A program made the translations under genes and the position numbers. From contig NZ_CP040908.1 of assembly GCF_013488205.1 (NCBI RefSeq), forward strand, positions 2,978,001-3,042,000: 64,000 nucleotides of DNA, written 5' to 3'. Numbering within the stretch: the first letter of the stretch is position 1; each line of letters begins with the position of its first letter. Origin of the DNA: Empedobacter falsenii (GTDB lineage: Bacteria > Bacteroidota > Bacteroidia > Flavobacteriales > Weeksellaceae). Positions 1-10,172 of the stretch are shown piece after piece. Under the pieces are notes generated by a model, which saw only the letters and a list, made by a program, of their open reading frames with translations, did no database searches and was not told the DNA's origin.

Positions 1-951
1 AAAATTTCTAACTTACAAGAAATCTTACCTTTATTAGAGCCAGTTGCTCAATCAGGACGTCCATTCTTAATCATTTCTGAAGAAGTTGAAGGTCAAGCTT
101 TAGCTACTTTAGTAGTGAACCGTTTAAGAGGATCTTTAAAAATCGCTGCTGTTAAAGCACCAGGATTTGGAGATCGTCGTAAAGCTATGTTACAAGATAT
201 CGCAATCTTAACAGGAGGAACTGTTATTTCTGAAGAGCAAGGAATTACATTAGAAACTGCTACTTTAGAAATGTTAGGTACTGCAGAAAGAGTAGTTATC
301 GACAAAGACAATACAACAATTGTTAACGGAGCTGGTAATGCAGAACAAATCAAATCTCGTGTTAACCAAATTAAAGCGCAAGTAGAAACAACTACTTCTG
401 ACTATGATCGCGAAAAATTACAAGAGCGTTTAGCTAAATTAGCTGGAGGTGTTGCTGTATTATACGTTGGTGCTGCTTCTGAGGTTGAAATGAAAGAAAT
501 CAAAGACCGTGTTGATGATGCTTTACACGCAACTCGCGCAGCTGTAGAAGAAGGTATCGTTGCTGGTGGTGGTGTTGCTTTTGTTAGAGCTTTATCTAAC
601 TTAACAATTGATACTACAAATACTGACGAAGCGACAGGTGTTAAAATTGTAACGCGTGCAGTTGAAGAACCATTACGCCAAATCGTTCACAACGCTGGTG
701 GTGAAGGTTCTGTAGTTGTTGCAAAAGTAAAAGAAGGAAATGGTGATTTCGGATACAATGCAAAAACTGACGAATATGTAAACATGATCGAGGCTGGAGT
801 TATTGATCCAACTAAAGTTGCCCGTGTTGCATTAGAAAACGCTGCTTCTGTTGCAGGTATGTTAATCACGACTGAGGCGGTTGTTACAGAAATTAAAAAA
901 GATGAGCCAGCTATGCCGCCAATGGGAGGTGGAATGCCAGGAATGATGTAA
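1..951 (+). CDS. groL: Chaperonin GroEL, C-terminal part (5' end outside window)
   Basis: The reading frame is open from base 1, so the gene starts before the window and about 317 residues are visible. The visible part covers the end of the apical domain and the returning intermediate and equatorial domains (for example [13 protein letters not shown] and [17 protein letters not shown]). It ends in the typical Met/Gly tail GGGMPGMM. GroEL forms the double-ring ATP-dependent folding chamber in the cytoplasm and works with GroES, whose gene is not in view. A strong hairpin terminator follows at 978-1010. The Met at 115 is internal and should not be taken as a start. Identification is certain. 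Confidence 0.97.
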   Translation, partial: KISNLQEILPLLEPVAQSGRPFLIISEEVEGQALATLVVNRLRGSLKIAAVKAPGFGDRRKAMLQDIAILTGGTVISEEQGITLETATLEMLGTAERVVIDKDNTTIVNGAGNAEQIKSRVNQIKAQVETTTSDYDREKLQERLAKLAGGVAVLYVGAASEVEMKEIKDRVDDALHATRAAVEEGIVAGGGVAFVRALSNLTIDTTNTDEATGVKIVTRAVEEPLRQIVHNAGGEGSVVVAKVKEGNGDFGYNAKTDEYVNMIEAGVIDPTKVARVALENAASVAGMLITTEAVVTEIKKDEPAMPPMGGGMPGMM

Positions 952-977
952 TCATCAACTCATAAAAATATACAATA

Positions 978-1010
978 GAAAAAGCCATTCAGAAATCTGA
1001 ATGGCTTTTT
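978..1010. terminator. Bidirectional terminator between groL and leuB
   Basis: A 10-bp perfect stem (GCCATTCAGA at 984-993 with TCTGAATGGC at 996-1005) is flanked by an A-run on the left and a T-run on the right. It can therefore stop both groL on the plus strand and the leucine operon on the minus strand, which converge here. Confidence 0.85.
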
Positions 1011-1033
1011 CATTAAGTCATAAATAATAAAAA

Positions 1034-2158
1034 CTATATAATCGTCGATTTCCCCATCAATACATTTTCAAAATTGAAATATGAATGATGATCATGATCG
1101 CTCAATAATATCTTCGCAATATAATTTGCCACAACAGATGTCGAATAATCGCTCGTTTCATCTAAATCTGAAGTTACAATCAAATTATTAATCGCATTTT
1201 CCACCGCATTTTCTATTGCTTGCGCGCCTTCTTCTAATCCCAAATAACGCAACATCATTGCAGCACTCAAAATAGAAGCCATCGGGTTTGCAATTCCTTT
1301 TCCTTTTGCTTGTGGATACGAACCATGAATAGGCTCGAACAATGCATTTTCTGTACCAATAGAAGCCGAAGGCAACAAACCTATACTTCCTCCAATTACA
1401 CTTCCTTCGTCCGAAATAATATCACCAAACATATTCTCTGTCAAAATCACATCAAATTGTTTTGGATTGATAATTAATTGCATCGCTGCATTATCAACAA
1501 ACAAGAAATCTAATTCAACTTCTGGATATTCTTGGCTAATATCCATCGCTACTTTTCGCCACAAACGAGACGTGTCCAACACATTTGCCTTGTCTACCAA
1601 CGTTACTTTTTTGCGACGTTTCATTGCTTCCTGAAAAGCTAAATGTGTAATTTGCTCAATGTCTTTTCTATTGTACGAACACGTATCATACGCATGCGAA
1701 CCATCTTGCGCTGTAAATTTTTCTCCAAAATAAATTCCATTAATCAACTCACGAAAAATAACCATATCTGTTCCTTCGATGTGCGAACGTTTCAATGGAC
1801 TTTTCCCTAACAAAGATTCGTAAGCCTTGATTGGACGGATATTTGCAAATAAACCAAGTTCCTTTCTCAGCTTTAACAAACCTTGTTCGGGACGAACTTT
1901 AGCGTTCGGATTATTGTCATATTTTGGATCTCCAATAGAACCAAACAAAACCGCATCTGCATCTTTACATAATTGCAACGTCGCATCAGGCAAAGGATTT
2001 CCCGTTTCGTCAATCGCAATTGCACCAATCAAAGCTTCCTCAAATTCGAAATTATATTTAAAAATTTGTTCAACGACTTTCAGAACTTTTATTGTTTCCG
2101 AAACGACTTCTGGTCCTATTCCATCGCCAGAAAGTACTGCAATTTTATGCGTTTTCAT
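1034..2158 (-). CDS. leuB: 3-isopropylmalate dehydrogenase
   Basis: LeuB oxidises and decarboxylates 3-isopropylmalate to 2-oxoisocaproate with NAD+, the third step of leucine synthesis. The 374-residue protein has the family's full length. It shows the N-terminal nucleotide-fold start ([15 protein letters not shown]), the substrate-binding stretch [12 protein letters not shown], the metal-binding region with [11 protein letters not shown], and the NAD-binding [10 protein letters not shown] and EPIHGSYP segments. It is the last gene of leuA-leuC-leuD-leuB. Its start overlaps the end of leuD by 14 bp, which suggests translational coupling. The ATG start agrees with the family N-terminus. Confidence 0.96.
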   Translation of the reverse strand: MKTHKIAVLSGDGIGPEVVSETIKVLKVVEQIFKYNFEFEEALIGAIAIDETGNPLPDATLQLCKDADAVLFGSIGDPKYDNNPNAKVRPEQGLLKLRKELGLFANIRPIKAYESLLGKSPLKRSHIEGTDMVIFRELINGIYFGEKFTAQDGSHAYDTCSYNRKDIEQITHLAFQEAMKRRKKVTLVDKANVLDTSRLWRKVAMDISQEYPEVELDFLFVDNAAMQLIINPKQFDVILTENMFGDIISDEGSVIGGSIGLLPSASIGTENALFEPIHGSYPQAKGKGIANPMASILSAAMMLRYLGLEEGAQAIENAVENAINNLIVTSDLDETSDYSTSVVANYIAKILLSDHDHHSYFNFENVLMGKSTII

Positions 2159-2747
2159 GTTGTAAAGATTTATGGTTTTGTTCGTAAGTTTCTATTTTAT
2201 CTTTTTGACTGATTAAAAAATCAATGTCATCATATCCATTTAATAAACAGATTTTTTTATAAGAATCAACATCAAAATTAATGGTTTGATCTTGAATTTT
2301 TAAGGTTTGATTTTCTAAATTAACTTCAAATTCTGTTGAAGGATTTTGATCGATAATTTCAAAGATTTGATTTAAGATTTCATCTGAAACAACGATTGGT
2401 AAAATTCCGTTATTCAATGCATTTCCTTTGAAAATATCTGCAAAATAACTACTAATCACTACATCAAATCCGTAATCTTTGATTGCCCAAGCAGCATGTT
2501 CTCGGCTACTTCCGCAACCAAAATTTTTACCAGCAACTAATATTTTTCCAGCATATTTTGAATCATTCAGCGGAAAATTTTCAATTGATTGATTATCTTG
2601 ATTAAATCGCCAATCTCTGAATAAATTATCTCCAAAACCTTCTCTACTAATCGCTTTCAAAAAACGAGCTGGAATAATTTGATCGGTATCTATATTTTCT
2701 ATTTTAATCGGAACAGCCGATGATTTTAGTTGATTGATTGAATCCAT
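2145..2747 (-). CDS. leuD: 3-isopropylmalate dehydratase, small subunit
   Basis: LeuD is the swivel domain that pairs with LeuC to form isopropylmalate isomerase (2-isopropylmalate to 3-isopropylmalate). At 200 residues it matches the usual length. It contains the diagnostic [13 protein letters not shown] near residue 20 and [14 protein letters not shown] near residues 75-88, the substrate-contacting loop of the aconitase swivel fold. It lies 12 bp after leuC and overlaps leuB, so it is part of one transcript read from leuA. Nothing unusual is visible. Confidence 0.96.
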   Translation of the reverse strand: MDSINQLKSSAVPIKIENIDTDQIIPARFLKAISREGFGDNLFRDWRFNQDNQSIENFPLNDSKYAGKILVAGKNFGCGSSREHAAWAIKDYGFDVVISSYFADIFKGNALNNGILPIVVSDEILNQIFEIIDQNPSTEFEVNLENQTLKIQDQTINFDVDSYKKICLLNGYDDIDFLISQKDKIETYEQNHKSLQHENA

Positions 2748-2759
2748 TTTGAGTAAATT

Positions 2760-4145
2760 TTAATTGATATCAACAATTTTTCCGTGAATTGCAGCAGCAG
2801 CAGCAATCAAAGGACTAGCTAATAATGTTCTTGAATTTGGACCTTGACGACCTTCAAAATTTCTATTCGAAGTCGAAACACAATATTTTCCTTCTGGAAC
2901 TTTATCGTCATTCATCGCCAAACAAGCCGAACAACCTGGTTCGCGCAATTTGAATCCAGAAGCTTCAAAAATTTTATCCAAACCTTCTTCTATCGCTTGC
3001 TTTTCTACTTGTTTCGATCCCGGAACAATCCACGCAGTTACATTTTCATTGCGCTGTTTTCCTTTCACATAATTCGCCACTTCACGCAAATCTTCGATTC
3101 TCGCATTGGTACAACTTCCGATAAACACATAATCAATTGGATGATTGATGATTGATTGATTATCTTGGAAGCCCATATATTTCAATGCTTTTTCAAACGA
3201 TTCTTTTTCATTATCGCTTAACGAATCTTTTGACGGAATGATATCTTTCACCGAAATTCCCATTCCCGGATTCGTACCAAACGTAATCATTGGATAAATA
3301 TCCGCTGCATCAAATTCTATTTCTTCATCAAAAATCGCATCAGCATCACTTGGTAACGTTTTCCAATATGCTACTTTTTGCTCCCATTCTTCTCCTTTCG
3401 GGGTAAATGGTTTATCTTTTAAATAAGCAAAAGTCGTTTCATCAGGTGCAATCATTCCGCCACGAGCGCCCATTTCAATCGACATATTACAAACTGTCAT
3501 TCGACCTTCCATCGACATATTCTCGAAAACATCTCCAGCATATTCACAGAAAAAACCTGTTCCTGCATTTGTTCCAACTTTAGAAATGATATACAAAATC
3601 ACATCTTTTGGTTGAACATTTGGATTCAGTTTTCCGTTGACTTTGATTCGCATCGATTTCGGTTTATTCATCAACAAACATTGACTTGCAAAAACCTGCG
3701 CAACTTGACTTGTTCCAATTCCGAAAGCAATCGCTCCAAAAGCACCATGCGTAGACGTGTGACTATCACCACAAACCATACTCATTCCCGGTTGCGTAAC
3801 ACCCAATTCTGGCGCAATAATGTGAACAATTCCTTGATACGGATGACCTAAGCCATAAAAAGTAATATTATTTTTTTCGCAATTAATTGCTAATTGTTCT
3901 AATTGTTGTTTTGATAATGGATCTCGAACTGGCTGATCTTGATTAATCGTTGGTACATTATGATCCGCAGTTGCTACAATTTGATCTGGACGAAAAATTG
4001 GAATATTTCTCGCTTCTAATTCTGCAAAAGCTTGCGGACTTGTCACTTCGTGAATTAAATGTTTATCAATATAAATCACTTGTGGTCCATTTTCTACTTG
4101 GCTGACAACATGGGCATCCCACACTTTATCGAATAATGTTCTCAT
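2760..4145 (-). CDS. leuC: 3-isopropylmalate dehydratase, large subunit
   Basis: LeuC is the 4Fe-4S catalytic subunit of isopropylmalate isomerase and an aconitase-family enzyme. The 461-residue protein begins with [12 protein letters not shown] and contains [19 protein letters not shown]. The cluster cysteines appear in [13 protein letters not shown] and in [11 protein letters not shown], so all three ligands are present. Its ATG overlaps the leuA stop by 4 bp, a typical coupled arrangement, and leuD follows 12 bp downstream. Confidence 0.97.
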   Translation of the reverse strand: MRTLFDKVWDAHVVSQVENGPQVIYIDKHLIHEVTSPQAFAELEARNIPIFRPDQIVATADHNVPTINQDQPVRDPLSKQQLEQLAINCEKNNITFYGLGHPYQGIVHIIAPELGVTQPGMSMVCGDSHTSTHGAFGAIAFGIGTSQVAQVFASQCLLMNKPKSMRIKVNGKLNPNVQPKDVILYIISKVGTNAGTGFFCEYAGDVFENMSMEGRMTVCNMSIEMGARGGMIAPDETTFAYLKDKPFTPKGEEWEQKVAYWKTLPSDADAIFDEEIEFDAADIYPMITFGTNPGMGISVKDIIPSKDSLSDNEKESFEKALKYMGFQDNQSIINHPIDYVFIGSCTNARIEDLREVANYVKGKQRNENVTAWIVPGSKQVEKQAIEEGLDKIFEASGFKLREPGCSACLAMNDDKVPEGKYCVSTSNRNFEGRQGPNSRTLLASPLIAAAAAIHGKIVDIN

Positions 4146-5317
4146 GCGAATTTTCTTTGTGTTGATTGGTTAAACTGATGCATTAGTCCAAGTAAATCTT
4201 CGCGAACAACTTCTTTCTTCGAATCTGCGATTTCTAAAAATTGTTCATATAAAATATCTAATTCATTTTTAGATGTATCAAAACCGATATCTTTCAGACG
4301 ATAAGCTAACGCTGAACGTCCACTACGAGCTGTCAAAATAATAGAGGATTCATTAACACCAACATCAGCTGGATTGATAATTTCGTATGTTTCACGGTTT
4401 TTAATCACACCATCTTGATGAATTCCAGAACTGTGCGCAAAAGCATTCGATCCGACAATTGCTTTGTTTGGTTGTACCATCATTCCCATTGTTTCAGAAG
4501 TTAATTGGCTTAATTCTGTTAACATTTGAGCATTGATATCTGTATAAAAATTCAATTCTTTGTGTTGTCTAAAAATCATCACGATTTCTTCTAAAGCGGT
4601 ATTACCAGCGCGCTCACCAATTCCATTAATTGTACATTCAATTTGGCGTGCTCCATTTATTGCTCCTGCAACTGCATTCGCTGTCGCTAAACCTAAATCG
4701 TTATGATTGTGGCAAGAAATAATAACATTATCAATCCCTTGAACATGATCTTTCAAATATTTAATTTTATTTCCGTACTCAAAAGGTAAACAATAACCCG
4801 TTGTATCTGGAATATTAAGAACCGTCGCACCAGCTTTTATCACTTCTGCACAAACTTGAGCAAGAAAAGCATTATCCGTTCTTCCTGCATCTTCAGCATA
4901 AAACTCAACATCATCTACAAATGTTTTTGCATAAGCAACCGCTTCAACTGCACGTTCGATAATCGCTTCACGATTCGAATTAAATTTGTGAATAATATGA
5001 GAATCTGAAGTTCCAATTCCGGTATGAATTCTTGGTTTTACCGCATATTGCAAAGCTTTAGCAGCAGATTCTATATCTTTTTTGTTTGCGCGAGTTAAAC
5101 CACAAACTGTGGCATTTTTCACTAATTTTGAAATTGCATTTACGGCTTCGAAATCTCCAGGACTTGAAATTGGAAAACCAGCCTCGATAATATCAACGCC
5201 TAATTCGTCCAATCGAGCCGCAATTTCTAACTTCTGTTTTTTGTTTAACTTACACCCCGGCACTTGCTCTCCATCTCTCAGTGTCGTATCAAAAATTTGA
5301 ATCTTCTCAGCACTCAT
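4142..5317 (-). CDS. leuA: 2-isopropylmalate synthase, short form without regulatory domain
   Basis: LeuA condenses acetyl-CoA with 2-oxoisovalerate, the committed step to leucine. The TIM-barrel signature [12 protein letters not shown] is at residues 10-21. The metal ligands lie in [16 protein letters not shown], and [13 protein letters not shown] follows. The protein has 391 residues, whereas E. coli-type LeuA has about 520. It ends shortly after the catalytic subdomains and lacks the C-terminal allosteric LeuA dimer domain that binds leucine. Homocitrate or citramalate synthase activity is a formal alternative, but the leuCDB context makes isopropylmalate synthase very likely. It is the first gene of the operon. 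I see no clear leader peptide or attenuator in the 148 bp upstream. Confidence 0.93.
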   Translation of the reverse strand: MSAEKIQIFDTTLRDGEQVPGCKLNKKQKLEIAARLDELGVDIIEAGFPISSPGDFEAVNAISKLVKNATVCGLTRANKKDIESAAKALQYAVKPRIHTGIGTSDSHIIHKFNSNREAIIERAVEAVAYAKTFVDDVEFYAEDAGRTDNAFLAQVCAEVIKAGATVLNIPDTTGYCLPFEYGNKIKYLKDHVQGIDNVIISCHNHNDLGLATANAVAGAINGARQIECTINGIGERAGNTALEEIVMIFRQHKELNFYTDINAQMLTELSQLTSETMGMMVQPNKAIVGSNAFAHSSGIHQDGVIKNRETYEIINPADVGVNESSIILTARSGRSALAYRLKDIGFDTSKNELDILYEQFLEIADSKKEVVREDLLGLMHQFNQSTQRKFA

Positions 5318-5465
5318 TGCAATTAGTTTTGTTTGTTATTGTGATGTAAAATTAAAATTGTACTAACTTTAATTTTTCAAATTGAAATAGGTTTTACAAT
5401 TCTTAAAGCCGAAATATTTTAATCAATCATTTTATTTTCAATCAATTATACATAATTTAATTACA

Positions 5466-6947
5466 ATGTCAAATCATAACAAAGACGCACTATTTAGTTT
5501 AATAAAGTCGCTTAATCGTTCCGAAAAACGTCAATTCAAGCTTTATGTAAATCGTTTGCAAATTAATGCAGATGCAAAATTTTTGTTATTATTTGAAGCG
5601 TTGGATAAGTTGGAAGAATATGATGAAACGTTAATTTTAAAGAAAAAAATTACCACGAAACAACAATTATCAAATCTAAAAGCGCATTTGTACAAACAAA
5701 TTTTGTTTAGCTTGAGGATGAATCCTTCGCAACAGAATTCGCGTATGCAAATACGTGAACAATTTGATTTTGCTACAATTTTATACCAAAAAGGCTTGCA
5801 CAAGCAAAGTCTAAAAATGTTGGACAAAGCCAAAACTCAAGCCTTAGATTTTGACGAAAAAGCTATTGCTTATGATATTTTAGAGCTCGAAAAAATTATC
5901 GAATCGCAATTTATTACACGAAGTATTTCTGGTCGTGCAGATCAGTTGATTGAACAATCAGAAGAATTAAGTTTACAGAATTTACAAGCGAGTAAATTAT
6001 CTAATTTATCGCTGAAATTATATAGTATTTTGCTCGAAAATGGGTATGCAAAAGATGATGAAGAAATTCAAAAAATTCAGAATTTCTTTGATTCGGAAAC
6101 AAAAAATATCGATTTTAAGAAATTAAAATTCAAAGAGAAATTATGGTTTTATAAAGCAAATGTTTGGTTGTCGATGTTAACGCAAAACCTTCATTCTGCC
6201 TATGAATTTTCTAAAAAATGGGTTGAGTTATTTTACGAGAAAAAAGATCGAATTCTTAGTCATCCTGTTTGGTTTATCAAAGGAAATTCATATTTATTGA
6301 AAATTTTATATCTGAAAAAAAATTCAGAAGAATTCAAATTTTGGTTTGATAAATTGGAATCTGTTTACGAGATTTTGCCTCAAAATGATAATGTGGAAGC
6401 CCTTTGGTTTATCAATAAATTTAATAGTAAACTGAATTATTTTTTCATTAATCCGAAAGAAAATATTAGTCCATTTTTGATTAAAGATATTTTGCGCGAA
6501 ATAAAATTGCATCAACATAAAATCGATAATCATCATATTTTGGTGCTTTATCTAAAGATTGCTGCGTATTATTTTCTGAATAAAGATTGGGATAATTCCT
6601 TTGATTATTGTCAAAAAATTATCAATAGTGAATCTACAATTCAAGAAGATTTACATTTTTACACCTTGGTTTTGATTATGATGAATTTATATGATTCTGG
6701 CAACGATCAAGAATTGGATATGTATTCGTACAAAACGCATCAATTCTGTAAAAAGATGAAAAATAGTAACATTATTACACGAAAAATTAGTTTATTTTTT
6801 ATTGAGTTGAATGATTTGTATCCGCATGAAAAAGTGAAAGCTTTTCGAGAATTAGATGATTTCTTGAAAGATTCGGACAATCAAAATTTGTTGCGAAGAA
6901 ATACCAATTACATCAATCTTAGACGTTGGATGGAAGATAAAATTTAA
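5466..6947 (+). CDS. Conserved helical-repeat protein of unknown function
   Basis: I do not recognise a characterised family. The 493-residue product has no signal peptide and no membrane segment, so it is probably cytoplasmic. It is rich in Lys, Leu, Phe and Tyr and appears almost entirely alpha-helical. Recurrent paired helices with Tyr/Ala/Leu spacing (for example ILYQKGLHKQSLKMLDKAK near residues 110-128) suggest a TPR-like superhelix, usually a protein-binding scaffold. It is divergent from leuA, with 148 bp between the starts, and is followed by mqo on the same strand after 209 bp. Codon use and base composition match its chromosomal neighbours. The function is open. Confidence 0.8.
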   Translation: MSNHNKDALFSLIKSLNRSEKRQFKLYVNRLQINADAKFLLLFEALDKLEEYDETLILKKKITTKQQLSNLKAHLYKQILFSLRMNPSQQNSRMQIREQFDFATILYQKGLHKQSLKMLDKAKTQALDFDEKAIAYDILELEKIIESQFITRSISGRADQLIEQSEELSLQNLQASKLSNLSLKLYSILLENGYAKDDEEIQKIQNFFDSETKNIDFKKLKFKEKLWFYKANVWLSMLTQNLHSAYEFSKKWVELFYEKKDRILSHPVWFIKGNSYLLKILYLKKNSEEFKFWFDKLESVYEILPQNDNVEALWFINKFNSKLNYFFINPKENISPFLIKDILREIKLHQHKIDNHHILVLYLKIAAYYFLNKDWDNSFDYCQKIINSESTIQEDLHFYTLVLIMMNLYDSGNDQELDMYSYKTHQFCKKMKNSNIITRKISLFFIELNDLYPHEKVKAFRELDDFLKDSDNQNLLRRNTNYINLRRWMEDKI

Positions 6948-7100
6948 ATTTCATGAATTCAAATTAATAATTTCTCTCTATTTATCAAGTAAAGACAATT
7001 AATAAATCTAGAGTTCAATAATTTTCTATAAAATAAAATCTATTCAATTTATCTCAAAACAATAATTTATGTAAAAAATCATTGTTTTTTCTGCGTATTA

Positions 7101-7133
7101 TTTCGCAAAAAAGGCTATTTATTAATACCTTTG
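7101..7133 (+). promoter_or_regulatory. Bacteroidota-type promoter of mqo
   Basis: TACCTTTG at 7126-7133 fits the Bacteroidota -7 consensus TAnnTTTG. A TTTCGC stretch at 7101-7106 is correctly spaced for a weak -33 element. The expected transcript start is near 7139, leaving a leader of about 17 nt before the mqo ATG at 7157. Confidence 0.6.
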
Positions 7134-7156
7134 CAACGTAAATATATTTTTGAGAA

Positions 7157-8632
7157 ATGGAAAAACAACCTCAAGAGGTAGTGTTAGTTGGTGCTGGTAT
7201 CATGAGTGCTACTTTAAGCATACTTCTTAAAAAAATAAATCCGGCTATTAAGATTTCTGTTTTCGAAAAATTAGATAAGATTGGATTTGAAAGTTCTGAT
7301 GCTTTCAATAATGCAGGTACTGGTCACTCTGCTTTTTGTGAATTGAATTATACGCCAATGGACAAAAATGGAGTGGTTAATATTGATAAAGCAATTAATA
7401 TTGCAAAACAATTTGAAACTTCGAAAGAGTTTTGGTCTTACTTAGTCGAAAATAATTACGTTTCTTCTCCAGAAAAATTCTTACGTCCTACTCCACATAT
7501 GTCTTTTGTTTGGGGCGATGACGATGTAAATTTCTTGAAAAAACGTTACGAAAAATTATCTCAACATCCTTTATTCAAGGATATGGAATATTCGGATGAT
7601 GTTTCTAAAATCAAAGAATGGGCTCCATTAATTGTTGATGGTAGAAAAGGTAATGAAAAAGTTGCGGCAACGCATATGAACTTAGGAACTGATGTAAATT
7701 TTGGTGAATTAACGCGTCAAATTTTCAAAGGTTTACAAGACAAAAAAGAAATTACGTTAGAAACTGAACACGAAGTAAAAGACTTAACTCGTCTTAGCAA
7801 CGGAAAATGGGCAGTTAAAGTAAAAGATTTAAAATCTGGAAATAACAAAGCGCTTAATGCTGATTTCGTATTTATTGGTGCAGGTGGAGGAGCAATTTTA
7901 TTATTGCAAAAATCTGGAATTCCTGAATCGAAAAAATTTGGAGGTTTCCCAGTTGGTGGACAATGGTTAATTTGTCAAAACGAAGAAGTCATCAAAAAAC
8001 ATCATGCAAAAGTATATGGAAAAGCAAAAATTGGTGCACCACCAATGTCTGTTCCTCACTTAGATACACGTGTTATTGATGGAAAACAATCTTTATTATT
8101 TGGACCATTTGCAACATTCTCAACAAAATTCTTAAAATACGGATCTAATTGTGATTTATTCAAATCTGTAAACTTAGGAAACGTAGGATTTTTGATGAAT
8201 TGTGGTTTAAACAATATCGATTTAACAAAATACTTGGTAGAACAAGTAATGTTGTCTAAAGCGAAAAAGGTAGAATCTTTACAAGAATATTTCCCTGAAG
8301 CGAAATTAGAAGATTGGTTCGAACAAACTGCTGGACAACGTGTTCAAGTAATCGAAAAACAAGACGGAAAAGGAGTTTTGAAATTTGGTACAGAAATCGT
8401 TACATCTCAAGATGGAACAATGTCTGCCTTATTAGGAGCATCTCCAGGAGCATCTACATCTGTTAGCGCAATGTTGAACTTGATGAAACAATGTTTCCCA
8501 GACTTGATGAAAAACAACTGGAACGAAGCGATCAAAGAAATGATTCCTTCTTACGGTGAAGATTTAGCACAAGCTGAATTAGTTGAAGCATCAAGAGCGC
8601 GTACAACTAAAGTGCTTAAAATTTTAGATTAA
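7157..8632 (+). CDS. mqo: Malate:quinone oxidoreductase
   Basis: Mqo oxidises L-malate to oxaloacetate and passes electrons to the quinone pool. It is a peripheral inner-membrane flavoprotein that replaces or complements NAD-malate dehydrogenase in the TCA cycle. The 491-residue protein has the usual length. The FAD-binding Rossmann motif VLVGAGIMSATLSILL is at residues 9-24, followed by FEKLDKIGFESSDAFNNAGTG. Further family blocks include FVFIGAGGGAILLLQKSGIPE and a C-terminal LLGASPGASTSVSAML that contacts FAD. It has its own promoter and terminator and so appears monocistronic. Confidence 0.96.
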   Translation: MEKQPQEVVLVGAGIMSATLSILLKKINPAIKISVFEKLDKIGFESSDAFNNAGTGHSAFCELNYTPMDKNGVVNIDKAINIAKQFETSKEFWSYLVENNYVSSPEKFLRPTPHMSFVWGDDDVNFLKKRYEKLSQHPLFKDMEYSDDVSKIKEWAPLIVDGRKGNEKVAATHMNLGTDVNFGELTRQIFKGLQDKKEITLETEHEVKDLTRLSNGKWAVKVKDLKSGNNKALNADFVFIGAGGGAILLLQKSGIPESKKFGGFPVGGQWLICQNEEVIKKHHAKVYGKAKIGAPPMSVPHLDTRVIDGKQSLLFGPFATFSTKFLKYGSNCDLFKSVNLGNVGFLMNCGLNNIDLTKYLVEQVMLSKAKKVESLQEYFPEAKLEDWFEQTAGQRVQVIEKQDGKGVLKFGTEIVTSQDGTMSALLGASPGASTSVSAMLNLMKQCFPDLMKNNWNEAIKEMIPSYGEDLAQAELVEASRARTTKVLKILD

Positions 8633-8657
8633 GATTTTTCTTACTTCATATAATTAT

Positions 8658-8690
8658 AAATCCTGATATTCATTTATCAGGATTTTATTT
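8658..8690 (+). terminator. Terminator after mqo
   Basis: An 11-bp stem, AAATCCTGATA (8658-8668) with TATCAGGATTT (8675-8685), has a 6-nt loop and is followed by a T-rich tract. It lies 26 bp after the mqo stop. Confidence 0.8.
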
Positions 8691-8711
8691 TTACACAAAA
8701 CTTAAGAACAT

Positions 8712-8746
8712 AAAAAAAGGTTTGAGAATAAATTCTCAAACCTTTT
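8712..8746 (-). terminator. Terminator of the RlpA-like gene
   Basis: A long inverted repeat, AAAAGGTTTGAGAAT (8715-8729) with ATTCTCAAACCTTTT (8732-8746), has flanking A and T runs. It lies just downstream of the minus-strand gene at 8773-9294 and can act in both directions. Confidence 0.8.
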
Positions 8747-8772
8747 AATTTTTTCTGAACATCTTAGCCTTT

Positions 8773-9294
8773 CTAGTCTTCGCTTTTGATAATTTCGTAT
8801 TCAACTTGCATCACTCCTGTGTTGGTGTGACCAATTTCGCTGAATGCAGCTTGACTTAAGTCTAAAACTCTAGATTTAGCGTATGGACCTCTGTCGTTAA
8901 TTTCTACAACCACAGATTTACCATTTCTGATATTCGTAACTTTTACTTTCGTACCAAATGGTAAAGACTTATGGGCAGCTGTTAGTTCGTGTTTGTCATA
9001 CGTTTCACCACTAGCTGTCTTGCGTCCGTGGAATTTGTCTCCATACCAAGAAACAACTCCTGTCGAGATTTTTCGAGCGCTATTCTCGATAAGTTCTCCA
9101 ACCAACTTTTCATCTTCAACTGATAATGTATCTTTTTTGATGGTATCATTATCAATATCTTTACTAAATCTTTTCTCAGAAGCTGGCATAATAATTGTAT
9201 CATTATTACCAGAATCCTTAAAAATTTTACCATCAGCATTTGCTATTGGAAAAATCATTAACATTGCTATAAACGCTGTAATGCTTTTCGTCAT
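8773..9294 (-). CDS. RlpA-like double-psi beta-barrel protein, exported
   Basis: The 173-residue protein has an N-terminal signal peptide (KSITAFIAMLMIFPIANA, cleavage near residue 21). After a charged linker the C-terminal 95 residues are a RlpA-type double-psi beta-barrel: GVVSWYGDKFHGRKTASGE, then LPFGTKVKVTN and VVVEINDRGPYAKSRVLDLS. RlpA proteins act in the envelope, and some are lytic transglycosylases on denuded glycan at the division septum. No SPOR domain is present, so septal targeting cannot be assumed. There is no lipobox, so it is probably soluble and periplasmic. Confidence 0.88.
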   Translation of the reverse strand: MTKSITAFIAMLMIFPIANADGKIFKDSGNNDTIIMPASEKRFSKDIDNDTIKKDTLSVEDEKLVGELIENSARKISTGVVSWYGDKFHGRKTASGETYDKHELTAAHKSLPFGTKVKVTNIRNGKSVVVEINDRGPYAKSRVLDLSQAAFSEIGHTNTGVMQVEYEIIKSED

Positions 9295-9617
9295 CCTTTA
9301 GATATTTCTGATTTACTTTGCAAATTTAAGGGTATAAACACCTTCTTATTTAGAATTATTCTAATCGATTGATTTTTAATTCTAAAATCCCTTGTACTTT
9401 GCGAATTTAGATGCCTACAGCGATTTGTTAATTTAATGTTAAAATAAACTTGTAATCCTAATTTTTTTGGCAATAATTTATTTAAATCGGATATGTTATT
9501 GATTATCAATAAATAATGATTTTGTATAATTTGAAGAAATTTATCAAATAAAGAAATAAAAAAGGTAAAGTTTATAAAACTTTACCTTTTCTTAATTTTT
9601 AAAGATTTAAAAATCAA
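9295..9617. other. Intergenic region between rlpA-like gene and yqeY
   Basis: About 320 bp of AT-rich sequence. It holds the upstream region of the RlpA-like gene and the yqeY terminator at 9559-9590. A short minus-strand frame (9291-9509) has no homology features, and I do not call it a gene. Confidence 0.5.
9559..9590 (-). terminator. Terminator of the YqeY-like gene
   Basis: Inverted repeat AAAAGGTAAAGTT / AACTTTACCTTTT with an ATAA-type loop, flanked by A and T runs, 28 bp after the stop of the gene at 9618-10070. Confidence 0.8.
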
Positions 9618-10070
9618 TTATAAACTAGCTAAAATGTCTTTTACTTTAGCCGAAATTAATTTTCCTTCCGCTTTACCAGCCAATTTAGATGAAGCAGCTC
9701 CCATTACTTTTCCCATATCTTTTGGAGAAGTAGCGCCAACCTCTGCAACAATTTCTGTAATTGCAGCTGTTAATTCTTCATCTGATAATTGAACAGGTAA
9801 AAATTGTTGAATAACTTCTGCTTGCGCCAATTCTTTTTCAGCTAATTCTTTACGTTCATTTGCTTCGAATTGTTCAGCAGCTTCTTTACGTTGTTTTACT
9901 AATTTTTGTAATAAAGCAATTTCTTGATCTTCTGATAATTCTCCGTTAGCACCAGATGTTTTTGCTAATAATAATTCAGATTTTACAGCTCTTAAAGCTT
10001 CTAAAGCAACAGTATTTTTAGCTTTCATCGCTTCTTTTAACTGTGCCATTATTTGAGTTTCTAAATTCAT
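9618..10070 (-). CDS. GatB/YqeY domain protein
   Basis: The 150-residue protein matches the stand-alone YqeY family, which resembles the tRNA-binding tail of the GatB amidotransferase subunit. Visible signatures are MKAKNTVALEALRAVKSELLL near residues 15-35, the acidic-basic helix RKEAAEQFEANERKELAEKE, and the C-terminal SPKDMGKVMGAASSKLAGKAEGKLISAKVK. The family's role is not firmly established, and tRNA-related function is inferred from GatB. It follows ftsZ on the same strand but is separated by a hairpin at 10106-10138, so it is probably transcribed on its own. Confidence 0.92.
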   Translation of the reverse strand: MNLETQIMAQLKEAMKAKNTVALEALRAVKSELLLAKTSGANGELSEDQEIALLQKLVKQRKEAAEQFEANERKELAEKELAQAEVIQQFLPVQLSDEELTAAITEIVAEVGATSPKDMGKVMGAASSKLAGKAEGKLISAKVKDILASL

Positions 10071-10105
10071 TTGTTTTGCTTTTTAGACTACAAATTTAAG
10101 ACAAA

Positions 10106-10138
10106 AAAAGGCTCATCGCAAAAGCAATGAACCTTTTC
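10106..10138 (-). terminator. Likely terminator after ftsZ
   Basis: An imperfect hairpin (AAAGG, TCAT and GC pairing with GC, ATGA and CCTTT around an AAAA loop, with single mismatches between blocks) sits 35-67 bp after the ftsZ stop. It would end the division cluster transcript. Confidence 0.6.
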
Positions 10139-10172
10139 TATAATAAGAATATTTTTTACGAGTGATCGTTTA

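Noticed and set aside
5318-5465. Leucine leader peptide or T-box upstream of leuA
   Set aside because: I saw no run of leucine codons and no terminator or antiterminator pair in the 148-bp gap.
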